This document shows positions 1-11,064 of a stretch of DNA of 64,000 nt, piece after piece. Where the stretch lies: positions 8,563,001-8,627,000 of the forward strand of contig OU612066.1 of assembly GCA_914767715.1 (NCBI GenBank), written 5' to 3'. Under the pieces are notes generated by a model. The model saw nothing but the letters and a program-made list of their open reading frames with translations, did not search any database and was not told the origin of the DNA. The position numbers and the translations under genes are program-made. How positions within the stretch are numbered: the first letter of the stretch is position 1; each line of letters starts with the position of its first letter. The stretch comes from Membranipora membranacea. Its lineage: Eukaryota > Bryozoa > Gymnolaemata > Cheilostomatida > Membraniporidae.

Positions 1-22
1 TATTGACTTTGTTTTGTTTTAG

Positions 23-2591
23 AATGGCGCTGGACAGTTAGAACGTCTCTCAGTTTTACATTATGTCAGTAAATATGGAGACCGGTGCCTTCGAGATCTG
101 AAAACTATTCTACAGTCTAGAAATGTAGACGTTAACCTGAGCAGTGGCGAGGGTGAGTAGCTTTTGAGAATGAATATAAGTAAAGAGCATTGTCGAATAA
201 GAAACGCATTGGTTGAGTGGCTGGCACTGGTTCTTGAAGTGGTTAAAGCTTGAAAAATGTAACAGGATATATCTAAGTCATGTCGGATGACGATGGAAAT
301 TATATAGGCAAAACCAGGATGTTATTCATAGTCTCACTGATACTTGAGGGCCTCTCTGTAGCTGATACTTGAGGGCCTCTCTGTAGCTGATACTTGAGGG
401 CCTCTCTGTAGCTGATACTTGAGGGCCTCTCTGTAGCTGATACTTGAGGGCCTCTCTGTAGCTGATACTTGAGGGCCTCTCTGTAGCTGATACTTGAGGG
501 CCTCTCTGTAGCTGATACTTGAGGGCCTCTCTGTAGCTGATACTTGAGGGCCTCTCTGTAGCTGATACTTGAAGGCCTCTCTGTAGCTGATACTTGAAGG
601 CCTCTTTGTAACTGATAATAATCTGACACTATCACCATTCCTTCCACCTGTTAATTACTTGTTATGGGAAATCCAAATGGTATATTTGTGTTTTAAAGTG
701 ATTAGCAAAATTGATATTTGGCCTATGCGGAAAAATTTGCAGGTTGAAAGCGCCCTCTCAACATGGTCACTGTCTACGTTTTACAATTGTGCAGAGGTTC
801 CTCATCTCACTATCTCTGAAATAAAATGAAATAAAAGTGAACTATGTCACTTGCAATGTATGCGCTCTACGCAGTGAATACTTCAATCAGCGCTGCAAGG
901 ATGATATTTTGTACGTCTGCTGACAATAAAATCAAGCCAATGGTTCCATAAAAGAATGCAAATTTAATATTTCTACGAAGATTTCCTGCTGCGCGTAGCT
1001 TGACTAAGTATAGGTATAACATCACATTCTGACCAGGAACTATCGTGGAGTGCTTTGTCATCCGAACATTTATTCAAATAGTTCAGTTAAACTGCGCTCC
1101 GCTTATTTCTAACTTTCCCCGTACACTGCTGGTCTGATGCATTCAAAATTATTCGTTGCACTGTTGTGCTTTGCTCACGGAAAGAACAGCCGTTGGGTCA
1201 TTTAAAATAGAGACACTGAAGTAGGTCGATCTCAGGCTAGCATATTATAACACTGTTCATATTTCTGAGTGTCCAAGTTATCACCTAGCAATGGCTGATG
1301 AGTTTATTGATTTATTCTCAGGTGTGACAGCTTTACACTTGGCGCTGTGGAATCATGGTCAGATGGATATTAAGACCCGAGGGAAGATCGACAGCGCTCA
1401 GGTGGTTGATACTCTCCTACAAGCCGGTGCTGCCTGCCATACAGAGGTAGGTCATTCATTGCTGTCACACCATGTTGTTGGTTTTTCTCATTATAAGATT
1501 TATGACCTGTTTATGAAAACCCTTGTGGCTGGTAACTGATTTACTTATTCGAATAATATACATTTTTATTGCAACCACCATCATCCAAAGATGTTCTCCC
1601 TGATGTCCATGTGTATGTATGTATGTTAGTCATATGAATCAAAAAGACAATTGAAAAAGGAAAATAGCATAAAAGTGATCAGAAATAGATCAGAAATCAA
1701 TTTTCAAATTGCTTAATTATACCAGTTGGTTACAACACCAGTTTATATCATGTTGTAGGACCGAAGAAGTGGTAAGACAGCTCTTCACTTTGCTGTGGAG
1801 ACTGGAAGCCTGGAGCTTACCCGTCTGATTGTCGAGAAATGTGGTGTACCTGAGACACTGATCGACAGCAAGAACTTCGACAGACGAACACCTCTACATG
1901 TGGCAGTGCTTCTTAACACGCTGTCAGAAGATAATAAAATAGATCTCGTACGCTACCTTATATCTAAGGGAGCGAGTAAAACCGCCAAAGATAAGGACAG
2001 GATGACTCCTTCATCTCTAGTCCAAGCCTCCCAAACTAAGGTGAGCCATTAATCCTTATCTGTGCACTCAACCCCAAACAAACACACAATTTAGTCAGAT
2101 CCAAAGACTTGAGAGGTATAGGCGACTTACACTATTACTAAGTGGATAGATAGATAACGGACTAATTGGATGGGATAGAAATGGATAAAAATGGATAAAG
2201 TTTTTAGTACTTTGACAGTAATGCCTAGATCAAGTTTAATCCAATTGCCTGCATTCCAGTTGCTCCATTCCGCTGGCGTGACCAGTGGAACAGGAGCAAT
2301 TTCGAATGCAGGAAAATGGACCAAACTTGGTCTAGTAATGCCATGTGTTTACAGTTGTCTCTCTCAATAATAGACAGACATAGAAGTTAATTATCATTCT
2401 TGCAAGCAGTCTGGTAAAGTGGTAACTTCTACATAGATATAACTGCTTCAATCATTAATATAACTTTATATATTTGGTTTCAGTTGTTGGAGGTGTTTGA
2501 GGATGGAGTAAGTTCTCCCTCAGCGGTTATATATTCTGATGATGATAGTTATGGAAGTCCTGGTGCACCCGGGGGATTACTCAGTCCATAG
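23..2591 (+). CDS. Nuclear IkB-family ankyrin protein (BCL3/NFKBID/NFKBIZ-like), 3' part
   Basis: Four joined exons, 23-152, 1322-1446, 1759-2040 and 2484-2591 (stop TAG), give 214 residues; the 5' end lies outside the window. All junctions are GT-AG and in phase. Ankyrin cores are visible: VTALHLALW, SGKTALHFAVETGSLELTRL, RRTPLHVAVL, and a last VRYLISKGASKTAKD. The spacing, with a long insert between repeats and the SGKTALHFAVE / LRLxxEK style, resembles the C-terminal ankyrins of BCL3, NFKBID and NFKBIZ more than generic ankyrin proteins. Family proteins bind p50/p52 NF-kB dimers in the nucleus and act as co-regulators of transcription. The C-terminus ends in an acidic and Ser/Gly/Pro tail (SDDDSYGSPGAPGG). 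No N-terminal degron can be judged because that part is missing. The exact member of the family is inferred; a cactus/IkB-alpha type or an NF-kB precursor C-terminus cannot be excluded. Confidence 0.72.
337..611. repeat. 25-bp minisatellite, 11 copies
   Basis: Eleven head-to-tail copies of a 25-bp unit that begins CTGATACTTGAGGGCCTC and continues TCTGTAG, followed by a 6-bp partial copy. The first nine units are identical or nearly so; the last two carry G-to-A changes (GAAGGCC) and the last one an extra C-to-T. It lies in the intron between the exons ending at 152 and starting at 1322. The open frame on the minus strand through it is a by-product of the repeat and not a gene. Confidence 0.97.
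2217..2342. mobile_element. Foldback MITE-like element with 9-bp target duplication
   Basis: The element spans about 2226-2333 and is flanked by the direct repeat AGTAATGCC at 2217-2225 and 2334-2342. Its ends form an imperfect inverted repeat of about 40 bp: the left arm begins TAGATCAAGTTT and reads on through CCTGCATTCCAGTTGCTCC, and the right arm reversed begins AGACCAAGTTTGGTCC and reads through CCTGCATTCG. The middle holds GCGTGACCAGTGGAA. There is no coding capacity, so it is a non-autonomous element. It lies in the last intron of the ankyrin gene. Confidence 0.75.
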
Positions 2592-5500
2592 TGTCTACTG
2601 TCAACACGTCCTATATAAATATATATACATATCTATACATATCTCTACATTTAAAAAACTAACTCTTCCATAATTTAGATTACTCACCCGGTACATGATA
2701 CTTATATGCAGATATATTTATTTTAAGCCCATGGTCACAAGATTTGAGACGTCATATTAACCCCAAAAAAATTATTTCTGGTTTGCTGAATCATTTTATT
2801 TGCATCATGATGTTATCAACCGATATTTGACGAGACAGATTATTTGTTATGAGAACAGTATTGTACCAGTAATGTAAAAATTTATAGCCTCTGAAGTCTG
2901 GAAGAGGGCCATATCATTGCATGATAGAAAATGATTATATGCTCAATGGTTGCTTGTAAAGTATCAGTGTTTTACCTGCATATTTCATGAGCTTTTGTAT
3001 AATGACAAATATATCTGAAAATAATAATATTTTTATGGCATATTTTTTTGCATTTTTACAATTATACCGACAACTAGCTTGCTAAGAGAGGCTTACCAAT
3101 TACCTACTATTACCCTGTCAACAGCCATAACTTTCATCATAACTATGCAAGCTAACAACGAGTCTCCAAAACAGGATTCGGGTTGTATGATGAAAGATTT
3201 GTATTTTTTCATTGAGTTGACATGTTTTCCTCTTTACCTAATATGGTAGGCTAAGTTTCTTGATTTCTATTATCAAATAAATGATGCATAAATATCCAAC
3301 AGATTTATTTGGCAGTCAGCCAATTGTGAGATATACTACAAATTATCGCTTTTGATAATAATTTCCTCATCATGGCATGATCAAAGAATAGCATCACAGA
3401 GGAATCAGGATATAGTTAGACCAAGTTCAGACCATTTGCCTGCATTTGGAGTTGCTCCCGATCTACCACAGCGTGACCAGTGGAAGGGAGCAACTGGAAA
3501 TCCATACCCAAAAGAAGAATTTACTGTTTAAATCTGCTGACACAATACTTTTCATTAATTAATTCCGTTCATTTAAATAGTTTTATTATAATTCATTTTA
3601 CTAAAATTGGCTGTTTTGGGCGTTCTGTTGTTCGCAATCCGGGGAAAACTGATATAAAGTGCCAAAATCTCCCAGCATTTCCTGTATGCACTAAGCATGC
3701 TTCAAATGATAGAACTTCCAAAAAAAGAGTTGCGTCGCCACAATAATGTCCTTTGGGTTTTTGTATCATGTTTTCCAGTGTGAAACCATTAGGGCAACAA
3801 ACTTAGATATTTACCAACCACTAACTACATTATTAACACATCAGCAAGATTGTGATTTAATATCAGTAGCATATGAAGGTTTGTGTTCAGACCTGTAGCA
3901 TCCTGACCTGAAAAAATAACATGCACGCTAAGGTGAATGTGAAGAGGGAAATTATTTGCATGCTATCTATATTATCAATGGCGGAAAAAATGTGGGTAGA
4001 CCGGCCGTAAATTTCATCGCCAACACCTATTTAGGTGGCTAGACCAATATCGTTTGTGGTTAATCAGAGTCTAGAAAGTCCCTCAATCTTGAAATGGGCA
4101 TCAAACCGCAGGCCTCTCATCCTAAGGTATGAATTGCAAACTGCTAGAACAGTCAGTCGACTGTTGCTTTGATCAATTGAGTGAAGCAAAAAAAAAGAGT
4201 TTTTGATTAGATAAACAGATTGCGTGGTTGTCTAGGGTTAGAATGTCATTGGTTTCAGCAGCAGGGAGTTTGGAACTCCCCGTGCGAACATCCTCCGTTG
4301 TGCGAAGTAGTGAGGCATTTTGGTGTAATAATACGTTACAGAATTGTCTCCTCAGACTTCTCAGTCTAAAAAATATAATGCTTACAGTGAATAGGCAACT
4401 TCTAAAATAAAGTTTGAATCCCAGATTAGAAATCTTACTGAGAAAACCTATTATATTCAAAAAATTTGATTGGACCAGAGGGCAAACACAGTTATTTGAT
4501 TGGCTACTTGTGTTACAATAATATTGCTTCCAGCCATATCCTGTCCCAAGGTATTTTGTGGTGCACAACAATTTCAAAGTTGTAAAACTTTCCTACTCTA
4601 TCTATACCTGCTGATATTTGTCTTAGATGCAAACTTTCTGATTGCTGTTGATTGTCAATTGGAACATCTCAGTAACTGAAGTCTGCTGAGTTGAATGAAG
4701 CTAGATAAGGTGAATTGAGGACTGCATTCATCACTCCACTCCACGGACCACTCCACTGGCTATTGTAAAACTACTACTCAATCACTATCAGCAAATCCTG
4801 ATAGTCACACCTGGTCACACAGTGACTGATTGATTGATGATTGATATGTTATGACTGGACATTTAAACAACGTATCAATATCGAGGTGAAAGGAAGGCAT
4901 TGGATTGGTTGGCATCCTCCTTTGTGTGTTCTTGGTAAGTTTTATTCTCACTCTTTGTTACTTCCCTACTCTACTCTGCCTACTACCTTATTTATTTAGC
5001 TAGCTTAGCTAGCAGCCTGTGTTACTTTAAAGTAATGGGATAAATGGCTAGGAGTTACAATAATTGAATGAAGCACAGACAGTGGGCTCCACATGTTTCG
5101 ACAGAGCGGTCAAGATTCAACTGCTCGTGAGCTAGGTGGTAGGCCTACTTACTTACCAGCATATGTGTGTACTTACTTGGTTGGGTGTGGTTGAGTAGTA
5201 GCCCAGCCAATGAACAGGGCAGGAGGTACATACATGACCGTTACTCCAAATGCCTAAGTCTATGTACGGAATATCCCTAGTAATAGACCAAGTAGGAATT
5301 AGGGAGACTTTGTAACAGTAAGTTGGCCATTCCTGATCTCTGAGTTTTTTTATCAAAGAGTTAGGTGTCCTGGGAACATCTCCATACACTTGATATGTGA
5401 CAGCCTAGGCCCTAGACCTGACACTTCTGTATAGAGTATTTAAAATGATACCTACTAATCTTATAGTTTTTGGGTTGTCATGACCTTGTGTGAGAACCTT

Positions 5501-5672
5501 TTATGACTCGTCTCCATGTAAGCCAGCAATATATTATAAAACATTTTTATTTTCACAGCTGACGTTCTATTATTTCCCTACAATGTGAAACGAATCGTCA
5601 CCGTCAATTCTGAGTACAAGATCCTCACTCCCCCATTGGATCAAGTGTTCTGGAGTAGAATACTGCAGCACC
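2592..5672. other. Intergenic, with ankyrin-gene 3' UTR and SLC17 5' region
   Basis: No supported gene. An AATAAA at 3276-3281 could serve the ankyrin gene. A second, diverged copy of the foldback element is at about 3419-3510. The open frames here have no recognisable similarity and look like chance. Sequence just upstream of 5673 is presumed 5' UTR of the SLC17 gene; an acceptor-like TTTTCACAG ends near 5559. Confidence 0.6.
3419..3510. repeat. Second copy of the foldback element (3' arm diverged)
   Basis: TAGACCAAGTTCAGACC... CCTGCATTTGGAGTTGCTCCC, then CGTGACCAGTGGAA and a right arm beginning AGGGAGCAACTGGAAAT. The left arm and loop match the element at 2226-2333; the outer part of the right arm is lost, and no flanking duplication is seen. 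Confidence 0.65.
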
Positions 5673-8600
5673 ATGTCAGCCTTGATCGGATATATGGGTC
5701 TGACTCCAATGCAGCAAGTGGTTGCACTGTGTTCAGCTGCCAACTTTATAAATGCTGCTGACAGAGTCATAATGCCGACAGCCATAGTTCAGATGTCGGA
5801 AGCTTTTAAATGGGACTTACACAACCAGGGATGGATTTTGAGCTCATTTTCTGTTGGCTACATGGCCAGTGGGGTGAGTTGTATTACAAATTGACCTAAC
5901 CCTGTGCATTAGATGCCTCTAAATTAGCTACTTTCCACTGTGGCCCGTGATAATCCCTGACAACAAATGTTATCGGTTTATCTCTCGTTACATTCCTGAT
6001 GACATGAAATTCCCTTCTGGTGAGTAGCAACTCCTATCTGCCGTTGTTTGATATATGACCCAATACTCTAACCAGGCTTTACTAAGCTTGGTACATAGGC
6101 TATACTAAATTCAAAACTTAGTAAAGCTGATTTGAGTAACCCGTACTTTGTACCAAGCATTTATTTTGTTTGGAAGCTTGATTCTCTTGGGAGCATCAAT
6201 TCTTTTCAGTAGAAAAAGTTGGCGGCACATTTATTGTTGTTAATTGTGAATCACTTAATGCTTTTTGACGTCATAGTAAATATTTCCATTCACACCTTTG
6301 CAGGTGCTTGGTGCTAGTGCTGCTAAGAAGTATGGCGGAAAGCTGACGCTCTTAATATCTGTATTCCTCTGGTCTTTCTCAACATTTATAACTCCGTATT
6401 TTGCTCACTCAAAAGGATCGTTGATAGGATTACGGGTTCTGCTGGGTATCGGTGAAGGATTAGGTAAGAGTATATCCAGGTCCAGTTTGTCTCTGTTAAT
6501 ATTTTCTCGAGAATTGTTGACACAACAAGTTTTTATCTAATTATACTCCACTGGAAAAGTTTGTTGTGTGTTGATGATGAATTTTTCAACACCTTTCACG
6601 TTACTAGTTTTGATTTTGAAGGATTTCATGATGAAGCAGTAACGATTTGACATATTCCATAACTATTAAGATTTCAATTGTATTGGCTGGGATGGTGCAC
6701 AAAGTGAGATTTTGAAAATTGGTGTTGCTATGACTGCATCCAGATGTTTATCACTTTCCATTAGAATCGTTGAGATAGTATCCCATAGTTTATTGGTTTG
6801 CATCGCACCAAGGAGTTAACTCCTTGATCGCACAGTAATTGAAAGTACTTACTGCTCAGGAATAATTTGAAAATGTTTGTGGTTACCTGCGGTATATATT
6901 TGGTATCATTCTTCAGACTATTAGATTGATTAAAGTTTGGATATATGTTTTGTTGTAGGTTTGCCGACAATATTCCATATCTTCTCACACAGTATATCGG
7001 CTGAGCACAGATCAACAGCCTTTGGATATATGATAGCTCTGGGATCTTTGGGCCAGACTCTATCTTCATTGGTATGTGGAACTATAGGACTGTCACTAAT
7101 GTACTGAAATGTGGGTTTAGTTAATTCCCACCAGACCACAATATGTGCAATGAAAACTAAACTTCATGGAATGGCACATTTTCAATTTTATAGTTTGAAT
7201 CTTCCCCCACCCACAATGATATAATTAGTATGTATGTAAGTATGTGAGTATCAAAGTTATGGATATTGGTTGGAAGATACCATAAGTATAGTATGGCAAA
7301 GTATAGACATAATTACCCTCGGTGAGTAAAATATTGACCTGAGAAAAAGTTTGCTTTTTCGCACATGTTTTCTAGCTAACATTGACTTGCCCACCCCGAA
7401 CCTGCTAAACTAGACTTCATCTCTATTAGCTTCATACAATTGTGTACAAGTTGGATCATGTCCTTTCAGATATGTCCACATCTGCACTGGGAGTGGATGT
7501 TTTATAGTTTTGGTTCACTCGGATTTCTATGGTGCGCTTCATGGATACTTTTATATAAGGATGTGAATCCTAGTCTACTCGAGTATGAAGATGAGTTCTC
7601 AGAGTCTTCCAAGGTAAATAATGGGCACTGCTGCTTCCTCTATTAAATGATTTATTGCTCAAAGATGTATGTAATATGTAGTTCCTACAGATTCCATATG
7701 TCTTAATGGTTTGGATGTAGGTTTAGATGTAGGAACACATTGTTTTACAACTAAGCTTCACATAAAAAATATTAAACAGTGTTGTGTGTTAGTATGTGTA
7801 GAGGAAGCAGAACCTAAGATAGTCATCCCAACATCTGATAAAATACCATGAATGGTCAAGGTCAAGCCTTTGCTGAAACCAAATTTGGAAAAAGAAGAAT
7901 ACATTAATTTTCCAGAAAGCCAATCCATCTCCCACATGCTCACATTCAGTGCACACCTGATGAGTGAAAGTGGATTATGATTATGGGTAGATTATACACC
8001 ATTCAAAATTTTAATTCCATATTGAAAGCATAATTTATAATTATCTGTTTATCTAGACCACTGCTGGTTTGTGGAGTCATTGGAAGCAGTTCTTCAGTTA
8101 CTGGCCTCTGTGGGGACTGTACATCGCTCACTTCACTATGAACTGGAGTAATTATATAATCATGCATTGGCTGCCTACATATATGAAAGCTCATCTCAAT
8201 GCAGATCATAAAGAAATCATGTATACTGCCGCACCTTATATATTTAACAGCATCTTTGGTGTTTGTAAGTATTTATTTTTATAATATAAAAATTGATTAC
8301 CTTGCGCCCATAGGGTTTTAAAATACTATACATTGTTTATCACCTACTAAAGAGTGTAAATGAGTTTATAAAAAGAGAAAGACACGTTGACTAAACTACC
8401 ATTTTATGTTTCATATTTATTATCATTTTCATGGCATTGAACACACATATGAAACTATATTTGGAACCATATGATGAGTGTATCATGAGTGATAATTACT
8501 GTATACAGGATGTCCATGTTTGCCATCATCGTTTATGAAGCTGATTTATTAGTTTGGCTCCTATATTAATATTAACAGTTGCTGGACACGCAGCCGATAA

Positions 8601-10150
8601 ATTGATCTCACAATACAGATGGCCTATACTAAAAGTGAGGAGACTTATGACTGGTATAGGCCTTCTAGGACCAGGATGTCTCATGTTGTGGCTCGCAAAT
8701 ATAACTAATCTAAAACTAGCTGTACTGTAAGTACTTATGGTATTCAATGATGAGCAATAAGTTTTGGAACCAGAGTTCCAATTGGTCCCATTTCCAATTG
8801 GTTCCAATTGATTAAACTACACATTTGTAGTCGAACGCAAAGGTGTTACATACAGCATTATGGGCATTTCGGGCACTATGGTTGTAACATATTCATGATT
8901 CAAAAGATAATACCACTTCTGAGGTGGGAGTTGAATAGAAAGCTCTCTCTGATTAATAGTTTTACAACTTATAATAATTATCGTAGTATCCTTATTTCTG
9001 GATATTCTGTGTATCGCAATTTACAACCTAAATTGGTGAAAGCAACAGGCTGTCCGTAGTCCGGTGTATAAAACAGTGGACAATGACGCTGCAAAGGATT
9101 TCATTGAACCGATATTATCTATTCATGATACTGGTTGATGTGTAACCAGGGAGAATGGTGTAACTAGATCATTGGAAGTGTTAGCATTAGCAGTACTCAT
9201 ATTGAGACATCTATACTGAGATTTGGCAACAAAATGGGAAATGTTCAATAGCAGCGTGTTAGTATTGAAGTTCTAATTTGTACTTGATAAGGCCATGATG
9301 GTTAGGGATGCTGGCTGTTTCAACCCCCTAAATTAATCTTGTGTCAGATATTTTCCACTTGAGAATTTATCCTTCATTTGTCATAAGGGTACACTTAGCC
9401 ATTGTTAAAAGAATAATTGCTTTGCCGGAACCTACTAATTTGGGATGGCATTCCTGACATTAAAATATGATGAAAATAACTCACCTTAAACCTCAAATCA
9501 TACATCAAACCTGACATGCTCTAATTGTACTTCCTTCCTTTTCAGATGTGTAACATTATCCATGTCCCTAAGTGCCTGTAACTCAGCCGGACATTTGAGT
9601 AATCACGCTGATATAGCTCCTAACTTTGCCGGAATTACATTCGCCATATCAAATACTATGGTGAGTACAACGCGATGGCAAAATATAGGAGTCGCACCCA
9701 CTTAGTAATGCTTCACTAAATATAAAGTTTCTATATACTGAACTATATAAAGAACCAGGTCCAACAGCTCTTAGGCTTACATTTTTGCTTAGTGTCTAGT
9801 TGTGATCTGGAGTTGTGTCTTCTGGCACAGAGAGAGGATAATGTAAATAAAAAGATATGGATAATGCTATTGTTTAAATTATGTGTTTAAGACAAATCTA
9901 CTTTTATGACTCACATTCGAAAATGTTTTCCGTAATCATCCTTGAAGTTTTATAATGATATGCTGTCATTCGTATTTTCTGTTCTTTGTTCCAGGCTACT
10001 ATCCCGGGTGTTTTGTGTGGACCATTCACAGCAGAGTTAGTGACACAGTCTGGAGGGCGATGGTTCCCTGTGTTTATTATTGCTGCTCTGATGAACTTTG
10101 TCGGTGGTATCGTATTCCTAAGCCAGAGCTCAGAAGACCCAGTCTTATAA
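5673..10150 (+). CDS. SLC17-family anion transporter (major facilitator)
   Basis: Exons 5673-5873, 6304-6463, 6959-7071, 7470-7613, 8057-8264, 8579-8726, 9546-9660 and 9995-10150 join in phase into 414 residues, a usual SLC17 length (compare about 430 for SLC17A9). Landmarks: an N-terminal TM1 with NFINAADRVIMPTAI, GWILSSFSVGYMASG (TM2), RVLLGIGEGLGLPTIF (TM4 with the conserved Arg), HWEWMFYSFGSLGFLW (TM6), WLPTYM, and the SLC17 signature NHADIAPNFAGITFAISNT near residue 345. SLC17 proteins carry organic anions, nucleotides or phosphate across vesicular, lysosomal or plasma membranes, driven by membrane potential or cation gradients. The compact termini and lack of a long N-glycosylated first loop fit the SLC17A9-like branch better than VGLUT or sialin, but the substrate cannot be read from sequence. 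The start is the first ATG of the exon; upstream exons would be non-coding. Confidence 0.87.
6802..6833. repeat. Micro-palindrome CAAGGAG...CTCCTTG with 7-bp direct repeats
   Basis: A perfect 18-bp palindrome, CAAGGAGTTAACTCCTTG (6809-6826), is flanked on both sides by ATCGCAC (6802-6808 and 6827-6833). It is in an SLC17 intron. It belongs with similar structures at 17194-17235 and 48130-48161. Confidence 0.85.
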
Positions 10151-11064
10151 CACCACATGAAGGAAGGAGGTGGAGATTAATTGTCTTTCATTTTCAATGA
10201 TAAACTGAATAGTCAAAACAATGTTTTCTACCGAACAACCTACCTTGACAATAAGAGGAATTGGCACACAGCCCTCACATGAAAAACTCCACATTGTCAG
10301 TTGAACGGCTGAGATCGACTATATTGTATAATTTCTGCAAAGGTGACTTACGACTCGATACTCAAAGGTCCGAGTTTATATGTCTCAGTTTATAGTAAGT
10401 AGCTAATTCACCTCATTTTAGACTGTATAACGAGACCATTAACCTGAGGTGCTTCCACCAGATAAGTATTTCACTTATAGTCATAAGCTTTAGTCACAAG
10501 AATTATAGCTGAAATTCAATTCTATTGAGCTTGACATTTTTCGGCACTTTGCCGTGTCATTTGCTGTTACATGATGTCACTTACTATGACCTGGGCCTGA
10601 TGTAACATAAAAACATTATATTGTTGTATAGGATCACATCAGCATTATGATGGTGTTTTTGATTGCACGGTCTCAAAATTGGTAGAATCACTGTATCAAA
10701 TTTCCAATCTCATCAAAATAAAGAGCAACGCATAAATCATTCTCTTTGTTTGATTCAAATTATTATTATTGTTATGTACATTATAATGGACATTACTTTG
10801 GTAATCCGAAATTCAAAACATTCTCTCAGTCTAGCATAACAAAGAGATCAATAACATTATTATATGCAAAATAAAGATTTATAAACTATTTACAAGAACC
10901 AGAGAGAAAAAAAGAGAGCTGAACCAACCAAAAAATTTCAAGACTTTTCTTCACTATGCGATCAAATATGACAGGACCAGCTTGGCACTCAACTTGTATT
11001 CAATGGTTGAGGGTCAGATAAAGTGTTCATCCTAGCCCAAAAACTACATCCATTATGTTAATAT
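10151..11064. other. Convergent intergenic region between SLC17 and HMGXB4
   Basis: Holds only the 3' UTRs of the two convergent genes as far as I can see. No other gene or repeat was recognised. Confidence 0.6.
10717..10722 (+). terminator. Probable polyadenylation signal of the SLC17 gene
   Basis: AATAAA about 570 bp after the stop codon; position is plausible but untested. Confidence 0.4.

Noticed and set aside
300-647. 115-codon minus-strand open frame with repeated QLQRGPQVSATERPSSISY units
   Set aside because: It is the translation of the 25-bp minisatellite; 25 bp is not a multiple of three and three units give a 25-residue period. No start context or splice support.
4173-4577. 134-codon minus-strand open frame
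   Set aside because: No domain, no splice context, AT-rich biased composition; probably chance.
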